DNA of 64,000 nt from Morella rubra (Eukaryota; Streptophyta; Magnoliopsida; Fagales; Myricaceae), in assembly GCA_003952965.2 (NCBI GenBank), contig CM025849.1, positions 4,658,568 through 4,722,567 on the forward strand, in the 5' to 3' direction. Below are positions 25,206 through 37,405 of this stretch, in pieces. Positions within the stretch are counted from its first letter, which is position 1. Each line of letters begins with the position of its first letter. The position numbers and the translations under genes were made by a program. Below the pieces are notes generated by a model. That model saw only the letters and a list, made by a program, of their open reading frames with translations, searched no databases and was not told where the DNA came from.

Positions 25206-27147
25206 TACAAAATCTTGATCAATGCTAAGTGAAATCACGTGGGGAGTAGTTTCTGCTCTTTTCTTCTGGACATCTAGGACCCACCTAAATCATTTACTGA
25301 AAACTGGACATAGCATGTTGGGGATCATCAAGTAACTAGAGGAAACACTATTGAGATGAAGATTCGCAACTGCACCAGAATTTCACAATCCTCACCACCT
25401 ATTTGCAGAATGTGGTAAATCCTCACCTATGCAAGTTAGGGAGCAATTTTATATACTTCTTTTCCATGTGCATGAGGTCACTTCAGGCTAACCAGAAGAT
25501 TATCTCAACAAAAAGACCACTCTCGGCTGTGAATGCAATAGGTTTTCCTCTAAAGGCTAATGTTAATTTTGATTTCTCCTTTGTTGAAGGCTCTGTAATA
25601 GAAAAATTAGTGGTTAAGACTCTTTTTAAGATCCTTTTTTTCTTCTGTCAAAAGTAAAAATGCATCGTTTAATCATCTATCTTTTGAGCATTCAGTGTTG
25701 TTATGCTGTAATCCTTCAAGCTTTTGTGAGGATGTATCCAAATTTCAGATTTCCATATGCTCTTCTGATCTCTTGGTCCAAACTAGAGCCGGGTTGGATT
25801 TATACCCTGAAACCTCTAATGGGCTTGGAGATATTAAATGGGTCCAAATCAAAGTGGGATTGGATACCCGGAAGCCTGGAATGGACTTAGAGATATTAGA
25901 TGGGCCTGAGGCCCATATAGCTATTTTAGCATCCAACTGTCCTTGATGGGAGTTTACAATATTGATCGATTTCAGTGTATTTGATTTGTGGGTATCATAA
26001 ATGCTCATAAATGCCAATACACTGAGATGACTAGACAGCCCACCACCATGAAAGTTGTAAACTCTACTTGTTCATTAACACGTACCTATTTCGAGTTGAC
26101 TCGGTATTAAACCACTATAATACTGAGTTGACTTGGATATAGTCGAGTAGGGTATAAACATTGAAGATCCTCTCGTATCATCGAGCAACTTTGTTCGTTC
26201 AGTTTTTTCCTCCTGTCAGGAATATCTAAACCACTAAAGTGTTCGGGCATAGGTTGCATTTCAGCAACGTGCCTTGGCATGGAGCACACTTCAACTGTTC
26301 GTATATGTTCTTCAACACTTGTTTTTATTCCCAAAACACTTTAATTTACAATCTTGGTAGTTCTGTCTTGTCTTAATAATTGTGGTGGTTGTGATATACG
26401 ACACCATGTTACACGACTATTTGGTCCACTCCAACGTTAAATCAAATAAAACGACAAACTTTTATTGGGTTTTGACTCAGTTTTTCTTTTCTTTTTTAAA
26501 TTTTGGGTTCTTTTTTTTCCCCACTAATTTCCATGTATCCTTAGGGTTCACTAGGTGTTGACCCACAAAACCATTCAATAATTATTCCAATTGAAAGCCA
26601 TATTTCATCAATTGTCAACCTTAATCCAGAGAGACATAGAGAGGTCCACCGGGACAAGGCCCTCAAAATCCCACCCACCGTCACGTTTTCATGGCTAGAC
26701 GTATTAAGATTACTAGTCAACTTGCTTGAGCTGTGTGAACCATAATTGAAGAAGAAAGTCGATCTCTTATCTTATTATAACCGAAAGAGACTAAAATAAT
26801 TGCATAAAGCTGTCTCCAATTTATATCTCTAGACAACGACTGCGCTCAACCCCATGACCCAAAGTGGAAGTTTGCGTAGTCTTTTTTGAATTCGCAAGGA
26901 TTTAGTTTGCTTAAACTTGTTCTTGATCTTGACCTTGTAGATGTGTCTAATAACTTGTGGTAGCTTGTTCAACCTCTTGGTTTGCACGCAACACTTAAGA
27001 CATTGTTTTTCTCTTTTTTTGACTTGCCATGGACTTTTTTTCCCCTCTCTATTTGTATTTACTTTGAGAAGAAGCCGTTAACGTGTTGTTAGGGGTTTAT
27101 GATATCTTCCCATAACAAAAAGGACTCAAATTAATTTTGAGAAATCC
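25206..27147. other. Intergenic region downstream of the CDP-DAG synthase gene
   Basis: The first few hundred bases are probably 3' UTR. A 62-bp tandem duplication lies at 25793-25916. Short open frames such as 26107-26334 (-) show no domain. No other element is recognised. Confidence 0.4.
25793..25916 (+). repeat. Two-copy imperfect tandem repeat, 62-bp period
   Basis: GGGCTTGGAGATATTAAATG near 25821 recurs as GGACTTAGAGATATTAGATG near 25883. The flanking words ATACCCTGAAACCT and ATACCCGGAAGCCT also recur. The copies are diverged, so the duplication is not recent. Confidence 0.55.
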
Positions 27148-27382
27148 GAAGGGATTGGCTTGAGTGGTCAAGACTTGGGACCAGGGTATGCTCCCCTTAA
27201 GGTCTCAGATTCAAATTCCTTTTGGTGCAAACAATTCTTTAATGTCACTTCACAGTAAAGTTAAACTTACCTAACATGTGTGGCTTGAGAGACTACACAG
27301 CTTAAAGTTTATCGTGGCGTTTAACTTAATTAGTACAGATTAACTCGGTGTACGTGAATGAGTGTTTAAATTTTCATCGTTA
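27148..27382 (+). mobile_element. tRNA-derived SINE-like element, copy 1
   Basis: Starts with a good A-box-like stretch, GGGATTGGCTTGAGTGGTC, and has a B-box-like AGATTCAAATTCC about 60 bases later, as in a Pol III promoter. The body includes GTGTGGCTTGAGAGACTAC and TTTATCGTGGCGTTTAAC. It aligns along its length with the reverse-strand element at 46216-46456 and in part with 45335-45482. No clear target duplication is seen. Confidence 0.55.
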
Positions 27383-27860
27383 CTTTTAAAATTAATAATA
27401 ATAATTATGAAAGAGGAAAAAGAAAATGAAAGGAAAATTTGGGAGAAAAAATTGTGGTATGAAAAAGAAGCTACCCACGTCATGTCATAACTTTACGTGC
27501 TCCTGTCAATTTTGGAAGGAAGCGGGCATATATCTACATGTAGCGTTAATTAGGGGGTCATTGACCAAAGAAGGTACAATTTGAGCAAAACAAATGAAAC
27601 CCAAGCTCGGTATGTGAAAAGAAACAAAAGTATAACGTAGAAATTAAAGAAAAGAAAAGAAACAAAGAAGTTATGAAGGAGACGTGAGAAGTGAATGTTG
27701 GCCGGTTGACCTTTATTATATATTTGCATATCACAGAAAACATGGAGATAATAGAAGAAGAAGGGATAAAAAGAAACAAACCAACCATGGATTGGAGGCT
27801 AGCCAACAGCCAACTCATCCATGCTAAGCCTTGTGGAGCCGAAACTCCACCTGCTAGCTA

Positions 27861-27893
<33 letters not shown>

Positions 27894-29980
27894 TCGTGAG
27901 GATGAAGAGGAAGAGGAGGACCAATGGGAGTGTCATGTGTGTTATCGGAGGGCCTACCTTAAGAGGCTTTTGACAATCATATGAGTGCTTACTTTTTGGT
28001 TTCTGATACAAAAGAAAATGTGTGGGGATGCAAGGATTGCGTTGTTTCCAAGCTGACTACGAAAAATGAGAAAGAGAAAGAAAGACATAAAGAGATCAGT
28101 AATAAAAAAACCATTGAAGGAAACTTAAAGAAAGAGTTGGGAAGATATGGTGGGCAAGCATCTACAAAAGTTAAGAAAGAAGGAAAGAAAGAGGGAGAGC
28201 GACAGAGAGAGAGAAAGAGAGAGAGAGAGTGGTAAAAGATTGTCTGATCAGAAAACCCTATCTTTTCTTGCACACGCACACTACTAATGTATCTATCTCA
28301 TCCCCCCCACCGTTTTCCACCTCACACACTTTTTGCCTTTCTTTCTAATACTTTGCTTTGCCATTTGCCTTGGATGCTCGCCTGGTTTTTGGCTTTAGCA
28401 GTACTGCGTGGTTTGCCTTTTTTTTTTTTTATTGTTATCTCTGATCTCTTTATTTCTTATTTTGGACCCTTTTTGTTTCGTTATTGTATCTTCCTGAAGA
28501 GTTAAGACAAGATCATGGTTTGCGCCACGTGAATTAGACAACCCGTAGCTCCCTGCTACTTATTAATAGGGGCAAGCATGATATTGAAGATTCGATATAA
28601 AAAGCATTTACATTTAGTTACAAAGATTTGGTATGCTTTAAAACCCAGATTAATAAACCCTCCAAGACGAAGGAGATCGTTTGTAAAGGTAGAGATTTGT
28701 TTAGTTTCTGTGACGTATTTATAGCTTGTAGAGGTTAAATACCTAACAGGAGTAGTTATGGGCAATGGGAGATGCATGGAAGTACAGATTAACAAAGAGA
28801 AAAGATTTGAATGATGGATGACTTATGGCTTAAGAAAACTCAGATGTTCTATTTCCAAAAGGGTAGAATATATGATCGATTCTTGTTACAGACTGCTATA
28901 TATTGTGTTGAAGAAGAGAAAGTGAGCCATTGGGTAACTAATTTCTAATCACTTGCAATATTCTCAACCAAGCAATGGGGTCCCATTTGCTTTCTATGCT
29001 CACTGTAGCCTTTAGAAGATATTGGAAATTGGTAAGCGATTGTGGCTTTTAATGGAGCTGAAAGTAGTTGTTTATCAATTAGGCTTTATTTCAGTGACCC
29101 ACCCAACATTTTCGAACTTTGAAGAGGACAAAAGCTGCCAAATGGCTTTGAGTCTTTAGCATATCTTTGTTCTTCGTAGTAACTGAATCCCTCACTTCTA
29201 GGAGGCTTCTGCAAGACAAAAGTTCTCACTTCAATTCCTTAATGAAAAGTTTTTTTATCATTATGTATACTTTCCAATGAAGGGTGATTTTATGGGGCTT
29301 GAAAAAAGCGTTCAACTTTTATGGGCTTCCATATCTATAAGATGCTTGGATGGTGCTTGCTCTCTCTCTGTCTCTCTGTCTCTCTCGAATCTGCTTTCAC
29401 CTACTGAGGTGACTAAAGGAAACAATGGCAGGTCCATAGTACTAGAGGGGATCAACTTGGCTTCGAAGAGAATGATAAAAGGAAGGTCTCTTTTCCTTTC
29501 ATTTGCTTATATGTTCTTTCCCTTTCTTCTGCCAAATGGACCACGTTGAGACCAAAAGAAAAACCAAAAGACAGTGCTATTTTGAGGAGACTTGAGCGTT
29601 TTCATTAAGGGACACGTCTTATATTCTACACAAAGAGTCCTCAGATTAGGATCCAAAATCCTTCTAGCATTTCAACTGGATAAAGACAACCAAATCTTGG
29701 TGAGTATTTCCCTTAGTTTTGATCCGTAAGGAAGTTCTCTATTTATGCGCATTGAAAGCTACTCATGCAAAACATCGATGTGGATGATGCACCAAGTTTG
29801 TGGAAGGCAAGGGTTCCACCCCTTCAACGTACTTAACACATGCCTTAACTGAAAACGACTCCACATTGCCTTTTTAAAGGCCAATTAATTGCGAATAGAA
29901 AAAGTTCCCTTTGTTCCTAAGTCATACTCCAGGCGTCTTCTATCACGGTTTCCGAAACTTATCCCTCGTTGCATCAAAAA
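27383..29980. other. Gene-poor intergenic region
   Basis: AT-rich, with purine-rich stretches at 27560-27800 and 28050-28235 and a GA microsatellite at 27867-27893. Open frames over the purine tracts (for example 27981-28235) are low-complexity Lys/Arg/Glu runs. No gene is supported. Confidence 0.4.
27867..27893 (+). repeat. GA microsatellite
   Basis: About 13 GA units in a row. Confidence 0.9.
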
Positions 29981-30252
29981 GGAAGCAATGGCTTTGTTAC
30001 AGCATTTGGCCTTGCCTCTGATCAGATTAAGTGGACCATATCTCTAACAGTTGACTGAGGTAGAACTTGGCTTTTGCCTCTTAAATTATGAGGACAATCA
30101 GAAAGCTGTTGACTAAGGAAGCAATGGCTTTGTTGCAGCATTTGGCCTTGCATCTGATCAGATTAAGTGGACCATATCTCTAACAGTTGACTGAGGTAAA
30201 ACTTGGCTTTTGCCTCTTAAATTATGAGGACAATCAGAAAGCTGTTGACTAA
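29981..30252 (+). repeat. Two-copy tandem repeat, 136-bp period
   Basis: The block starting GGAAGCAATGGCTTTGTT occurs at 29981-30116 and 30117-30252. Only a few bases differ (for example GTTAC/GTTGC, GCCTCTG/GCATCTG, GGTAGAAC/GGTAAAAC), so the duplication is fairly recent. A third partial copy is not present. Confidence 0.85.
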
Positions 30253-33200
30253 GGTAGCATTTGGTGTAACTTTCTCGTTGTACTGAACCTGCTTTTGGGA
30301 TCGTCCACAAACCCATTGGTGAGAAAGACAAAATGCTCATGGGTTCAACAAATACACCAAAAAGGTTGAGCTAATGTAGCACAGTAGCTTGCTCCTTTTT
30401 CTTCCCCACTGCGCGCTAAAGCCAGCTTACTGGATAGGTTTAAAAAATGAGCCAAAACTTCCATTTATATGCAAAGAATTATCCTTTTTTGAACTGCAAA
30501 CTTTCAAGTTACTACCTGTCCATATATTAGGACAGTTGATTCTAGTTCTCCCTCGAAGATTGCGGGTAAATGCAGCTCAATCTAGGGCCTTTTTTTTTTG
30601 CTTTAGTTAAAGCACAAAATTGGCACTAAACAAAAAAAAGGCACTAAAACCGATCTCATTGTTTGGGAAATCCCCAAAAGAAAACCAATCTCTTAAAAAC
30701 TCAAAGGACCCCCAAAGTCACGCAGAACTTTCTCAAGTTTAGCAATTGGAATCTCCAATGGAGAAAAAGTCACAAGGAAAAAAAAAAAAAAAAAAAGCTA
30801 ACTTTGTTGAACATAGTCATTGAGTATTTCCACAACCAAGTTAAATTATGCACCCCACCGATTCGGATTGGGCATGGGATAGTGTTCCATTCACGGAAAG
30901 AAACAAAGCCAGTACTCTTTAAGCTGTCATGAACAAGAAACAAAATCTAATGGCCAGATTTGCAATGTATAGTCTGAAGCAGGTGCAAGCCGTCCAATTT
31001 TAGTTAAAAGATATGTTGTGCATTAAACTGACGAATCTAGAACAAGGACAAGCGCACTTTCCGACATTATATACTTTGAGGCATTTATGAGTCATCTAGT
31101 GCACCATACCTTTGTAGTTATTTCTTATTTTGACATAATTATTATAAATACAAGGAAAATTTTCACTTTCCTGACTTAAATTATTGTGTCAATATCATTT
31201 AAGGGTTCAAACTGTCAATTTTCTTACATTGTTTCTTTGAATTTTATTAATTCATAATTGAATCGAGAGTCATGTGAGAACCAGATACCGCCCATCATAG
31301 ATAGTTGACCGTTAGTCTTTTTTGCTTATGGGCGTAAGGAGTACGACTCATCCCCTATGCCCCCTCTAGTTGGATTCAACAAGATTCTGCAAGGTAGTTC
31401 AATTTTTTATTTATTTAAACAGTAAAAGAGTAGATGATATTTTAGTTCCATAATTTGGAGGGAAAACTTCTAAAAAAATTAATCTCACGTGAATGAATGG
31501 TGTTGGAAGTTTTAATTAGTTTGGCAACTAAAATCCCAACTTTTGACCTGACTGGCAGTCTTCTTTGACTGCTTTTTTTTTCCCTTAAAAGTGTTTAAGA
31601 AAATGATTCATGAAGACATCGGAAAAGAGGTTTTTCCTTTAAGAGTAAAGTTAACAGATGACATTAAATTCTGAAGAAAAGGAAATTAAAAAATAAAAAT
31701 AAAAAAGAAGGAAAAGAATCTCAATCATCATTTTACAATAACCCTTTCCGCTGTAACCTACTTTACATGATCAGAAGGTGAAATGTTCTAAAACGGTATG
31801 AATCGGACGGTGAGGATTACTGGATCAAGTTGATTGAGACATTTCATGGTGGGGGTGTGGAAGCTGATTGGGAGGGACAGGTTTCTGGGTTTCTGCCCCA
31901 CGCATGTTCCGGCATACTGTTGCCGTTCGGGCCGTAGATTTTTGGATCTTTTATCATGTGCGTACACGCGTTGTCAAATCTGGTAGCGCGATCGGCCGTA
32001 GACGTGGCGTGACGAAAGATTGTGACCCTTCGTTCAACTGGGTCCCACCCAAGTTGCTGAAGGTGGATATATCATGTGTCACTTTCCATCTTACTGTCCC
32101 CCAACAAAATGCGACAGAAGAGACAATAATAAGTTCACAATCCTCCCAATGGGATTTTCTATCAATCCACTTAACTATTTGAGTGTTGTCTTCTTTGATT
32201 TTTTTAAAAGATTATTTAGGGGTCTCATAGCTCCATGGACGTTGGGTAGATTTGATTGACTATCTTCTTCATGTTCACATGTGTCTCTACTTTCCTTTAA
32301 TTTGTATAATTCATTAAATATTTCATTGAAATTAAAATTAAATATGAAATCTGATTTAAGATATTGACACTGATACTATATGAAACTACCAGTTATTTCA
32401 AAAGTTTAAGGTGATAGATAGAATTATATTTTTATTATCTAATTATATTTTTTTACCATGATATTTAGAGGATAGGTGTGAATTTGAATCTTATTATTTG
32501 TGAGCGGTTTTTGACTTAATTGATATTCATGTTGAGAGAGCTAAATCGAGTGTTCGAGATTTAACGTTGCGCTCCTATTTTGATGAGTGTATTTTTCAAT
32601 TAAACTATGTCCATCAAGATCTGCGCACAAGAACCTCTAGTGTAACGAATTCCCCTTGTTATAAAAATAAATAAATTATTTTTTCAAAGTTTTTGAGTTC
32701 ATTGAATTTTGTAACTTAATTGTTACTCGGAATGTGTAAAAGAAAAGATAAATTCAGAGGATAATTGAAGGATAATATAGAGAAACAAGAGAAATAGTAA
32801 AAAGAAATAGAGATTTAAGTGGTTCAGTTTAAAAGAACTACATCCATTTTAAAAGTCATCTGTGATTTTATTTTATATTGTGTGTTCATATATACTATAA
32901 GTTAAAGGTTTTAAATAATATATAGAGCATGATCGGAAATATGTTTTACATTTAAACTTGAATATTTAATATTTTAACAATATCTCGTATTAAAATTGAA
33001 TTTATGATAATATCATATAAATTTTATAAATTGATTATGATATTATTCTTTTCTTATGCATTCGATAAATGATTGACCATACGTACAACGCTTTTCTTAT
33101 TAACAACGACGAAACCTTTCATTCGGACTAAACTACGGGCAGCAAGAGTTAAGATTGGACATCTATTCTCGAGATAAACTTCAGTTTAGATTGGCAAGAA

Positions 33201-33879
33201 CTTGTGATTTTGTAAGACAAAGTCCAAACTATCTCCAGTAAACCACACAGAAACAAGTATGGTTGATTTGGTTGGTTCTTACATAATTAAAAAAAAAAAA
33301 AACACAAACTTAATAAAAAGCTTAAATATATATATGTTTTCGCTTCTCTCTTTCCATCATACAAATAGATTATTGGGAAAAAAATAAAAAATAAAAGAAG
33401 AGAAGGAATTTCTTGATGGGTAAAATTTGAAAGTGACAAATATATTTCGATAAGATGGATAAACACTAATTGTAAATTTATTAAAATAAGATCTACTTAA
33501 GCATATTGTAACATCACATACTTTTATTTAACAGCTTTCATCCCATCTGTTGGATACAAAAGATTTTATAGCTCTTTCCCGTTTTTAAACTCTTCTTAGA
33601 ACGATGAGTAAACTTAATCCTATTATCTCTAATAAAGTAATAAACAATTGATTAATTTGAGGGATAAGTAGAATTTGTATCATTTAATTATGGAGTCTAT
33701 ACGTTTTGCACTTTAAATTATTATACTTGTCTCATTGTACTGATGTAGGAAGATCCAAGCAAAAAGATGATGAACTATCAAATAACACATTGATGGCGCT
33801 GAGATACCTTAAGTTGGTATATCAGTGTAAAGATGGAAGGAAACGTTGAAATCTCACTAATTGGGGTAAGTTTGAGTGT
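30253..33879. other. Gene-poor intergenic region
   Basis: AT-rich DNA with an A-run at about 30779-30797. A more GC-rich patch at 31850-32060 carries an open frame of 104 codons (31868-32182) without a recognisable domain. The phrase AATCGGACGGTGAGGATT before it is of a kind often seen in plant gene upstream regions. No gene is supported. Confidence 0.4.
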
Positions 33880-34370
33880 GCTTTAGTATTTTGGCCATAT
33901 CTTTGGCTACGGGTATCAGAATCGCGCATATGACCTCAATCCAAAAAGCTCTTTTTGGCGTACACGTCATGGCCACCCAACTACGCTTCGTTGAGCATTG
34001 TTTTTTACGTCAAATTCCATCGTTTTCCTTTTTGAATCCTTAATTTTAGCTTCTTTTTTTCCTTTAATGGTAATATTTTCATTTATCGGTTATAAGGTAT
34101 TTTGAACCGATTTGAGCCAGATTTTTGGCAGATTATTTCTTTTTGGCATATATTTATTTTTGACGTAATTAATGGGATTTTGCCAATTTTGGTAAAATTT
34201 CCTATTTGACGAATTTTAGCTTTTTAGCCCGGCTTGTGGGCTAAGGTTTCAACATTCTTGATTATTCATAATTTTCTTAATATCAAAGACGTTTTCTCTT
34301 TGTTTTTGGGCCTTTTTTTTGTATCTTTCCTATAAATTTAAGGTAGAACTAACTTGCAGAATAATTCTCT
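33880..34370 (+). mobile_element. LTR-like remnant (low confidence)
   Basis: The layout resembles a plant LTR: a region with GGCTACGGGTATCAGAATC, CGCTTCGTTGAGCATTG and later CCTATAAATTTAAGG, as an LTR promoter would have. No clear terminal repeats, second copy or coding part is visible in the window. Confidence 0.25.
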
Positions 34371-34781
34371 ATTATGTCCGGCATCATGTACCCATCAACT
34401 ATTGATTTCAGACACTTTATAACTTTCGTTAAAATTTTCTCTCAATTTTTCACCATCTACCTATGAAATCATGATACTTTGCATCTAAAACTATTATTTT
34501 TGTTTCATTTTACTCATCAATTATTGATGTAAGACACTTTGCAGTTTTCGTTAACATTTTATAGTTAGATGGTGAAAAATATATATATCCTTTAATTTAA
34601 TTAATTTTATATATCAAAAGCTCTTAAAAGATTTTGTATTTAGCTTAAATAGCTAAAACTTAAAAATATTGAAGTTGAAGGTGACACTCTAAAAATTCTT
34701 TAAAAAAAAATATCTTGATGCATTTAGTAATTTGCAGCCATACAACCTTTTGGCCACGTACAATCCATCCAAATTGGTTAA

Positions 34782-34808
34782 AAAGAGAGAGAGAGAGAGA
34801 GAGAGAGC
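34782..34808 (+). repeat. GA microsatellite
   Basis: About 12 GA units. Confidence 0.85.
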
Positions 34809-35385
34809 AAAAATTCACTTACACGTTCTAACCAAATTTCGTCGGCTATTATAGTCAACTTGCACAAAAGAAATGAGGAGGAAATTGGAAGTTTACGAGC
34901 TGTCGTTAATTATAATAATGCTCTAGTCATGTAATTAATATTCACAAATCCTTCCAAGACTTCCGGTTTTGAAAACTTAAGTAAACATTTGACGTGTCTG
35001 ATGTGACGTGAATTATATGAAATTTTTGAAGTTTATTAGAATACTCTCTATTGAGAGTTCAAGTAGATAAGCAAGGAGACTTTTGCATCATGCAGATAAT
35101 ATAATAATGTCCAAATAATACCTTCGTTCCTTACCCTTTTTTTTTTTGCTTTGTTTGTCGAGAGACTCCTACATGGTCCACTTGATGATGACGTGGTGCC
35201 TAAGAGGAAAAAAGAAAAAAATATTTTAAAAAAATGAGGAAAATTTTCCATGAGCTCTCAATCAAGACGGCTAGTGATGATATTTTAGCACGGGTAGTGC
35301 TGCCCTAAATGGACCCCTAACATGCTCTATTAACGAGGGCATGTTGCTTTTTGCAGCCCTTAACTCAAAGGAGGAGGCCGAATAT

Positions 35386-35409
35386 GAGAGAGAGAGAGAG
35401 AAGAGAGAG
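35386..35409 (+). repeat. GA microsatellite
   Basis: GA units interrupted by one AA step, on the plus strand, within a purine-rich patch. Confidence 0.75.
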
Positions 35410-37405
35410 GGAGGTAATTGTGGCCTTTGGGGATATACAATTAGCTTTGAGTTAGATTATTTTTTTTTTATACAATGTTTATTTCATTGAAATCTACAAA
35501 AAAAAAAAATGAAACAAACTTTTACCTACTTTGTTATTTTATAGATTTTTGAATTAAAAAATGAAAAAACAATCATATACCCGCTTGTAGTTTTATATTA
35601 TCATCGAAAAAATAAACACCCTGTTTCTATTTTTTTTGTTTGGAAATAGGTTACTTTTTTTAACAGGCAGCAGCAGAATGTGGACTATTAATTAAGATGT
35701 ATCCCGTAAGCAATCAGGGTATATCTTGTCCATGGAGCTGGCGCGTTCACCTTTCTTACACACAATAATAAGAGCTCCAAATCTCTCTCTCTCTCTCTCA
35801 CACACACTCATGCAACATGGCGAATAATTTAAGATTATTATGGCTGTGTTTAACAAAGGAATATTTAAATGCAGAGCTTCCAAGTTGCTATCAGAGAGGC
35901 AGGGTTTAAAGTAATCATTTGGGGCGCCCAATAGTGCAAGACCCATGTGATTTCATCACTGGAGGCATTAGAAAAATACCCACCAAACCAACCTCAAATT
36001 CAATGTATAAAAATGCCAAGGATTAGCATGCATACCATAAATATAGCATTCATAATGTCTACCAGATGAAAATAGTAATATAAGAAATCACATAATTATT
36101 TAAATAAAGATTGGGTACACTCCATTATTGAAATTAGGCAGACAATGTTGCAGGAACTGATGGGAGTTTTTGAGTTTGATGCATGTATGAGAGGGAATTT
36201 AGGCCAACATCCAGATTCTTGATGCCTTCAATGACAAAGATCTGTGGACATGGATCAGCATAAGTTCCTGCTTCTGAATCGTTTTCTTTCAACAAAATGT
36301 ACCAAATAGGTAGGGTACTCATGTCTTATTGAGAAGGAATTTCCCAATCTGCACTGCTGTGAAGGATTTCAACCCAGTGAGGATTTCTTGAGACAGAACA
36401 CAATGGAAAGGGATATGAGTCGCCTCTTAAAGGGCTAAAATCTAGTTGAAAGATCTGTTTCTGATTTAAAGAGATGTTCCATCAAAAAGGTGAAGCAGAG
36501 AAGAGGATTGAAACAAGTACTCAATAAGAATGCAACAATAAGGGCAATACTAGGTCATATAGAGAAGGATTCTACATTGATATTCTCTGTTTGCATCTAA
36601 TCAAAAACTGTAGTTGTTTTCCCTTCAACCATGAAGCTAGGACAGTGGCAAAAGCTTTTTCCCCTTTTCCCAGTGCAGGCAGGGAAGAAAAACAACAATA
36701 AAAGACAATGATTGCAAGAGATAAGAAATGTTCTATGTTGGATCACTTTGCCTTCGCTTTAGGAAGACAAATTCAACATTAAGGAACAATTTTTCTCTCT
36801 GCATCTTTAGCATTGAGGAATTGTGCAGAAAGTGGCTACAAACATGTTCAAGACAACCAAATTCAGGATGTCACAAAATCATTTACATTCATCACGAGTT
36901 CCCTCGAATTTTGGCCAATAATGTCTTTGAAGTAGAATAACACGTGGAACATCTGTTCAAGCTAGAGGAATGGAGGTCACAAAACCAAATTGAGCATTTA
37001 ATCCCAGTAAATAGTCATTAAACAGAAAATGACACAAACGTATGCACCAGAAAGAAAAAGCATCAAAGAGGTTAAATTTGTTTTCCTTGATAACTCACGT
37101 TGAATTGCCGTGGAGTGTACAACAAACAATCACCACCACCTTAGACATGAAAAACACCATTACAGTAATATCCATAATCAAAGTAAGAGACTAAACATAA
37201 GCAACTGTACAGAGCCATCCAGTTACTAAAATATTTGGTTTCTTGATCTGGAACAATAGGCCTACAGAGCATGGACAATTAGCATAGAACCACAGACGAG
37301 GTAAATAAAAAAAAAAAAAAAAAGAGAAACTAAAACAGTAAGTTATGAAGCACCTTAGCAATGAAAATTAATTTTGTAGAACCAATTTCCAAAATGCTAC
37401 TCTTC

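Larger units (their letters stand above)
34371..37405. other. Intergenic region and 3' flank of the GRAS gene
   Basis: Contains GA tracts at 34782-34808 and 35386-35409, a CT tract near 35782-35800, and, from about 36100, less AT-skewed DNA that may be 3' UTR of the minus-strand GRAS gene. A 62-codon minus-strand frame at 36134-36322 has no recognised domain. Confidence 0.35.

Noticed and set aside
26107..26334. 75-codon minus-strand frame with fairly protein-like composition
   Set aside because: No domain, no convincing splice partners and no signal; it may be a relic but cannot be supported.
26932..26945. TCTTGACCTTGTA, resembling part of a TAS3 tasiARF
   Set aside because: Only 13 of 21 bases match, there is no second unit, and no miR390 site was found nearby.
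28050..28280. Two overlapping frames on opposite strands (27981-28235 and 27989-28279)
   Set aside because: Both run over a purine-rich low-complexity tract, giving Lys/Glu/Arg or Ser/Phe/Leu runs.
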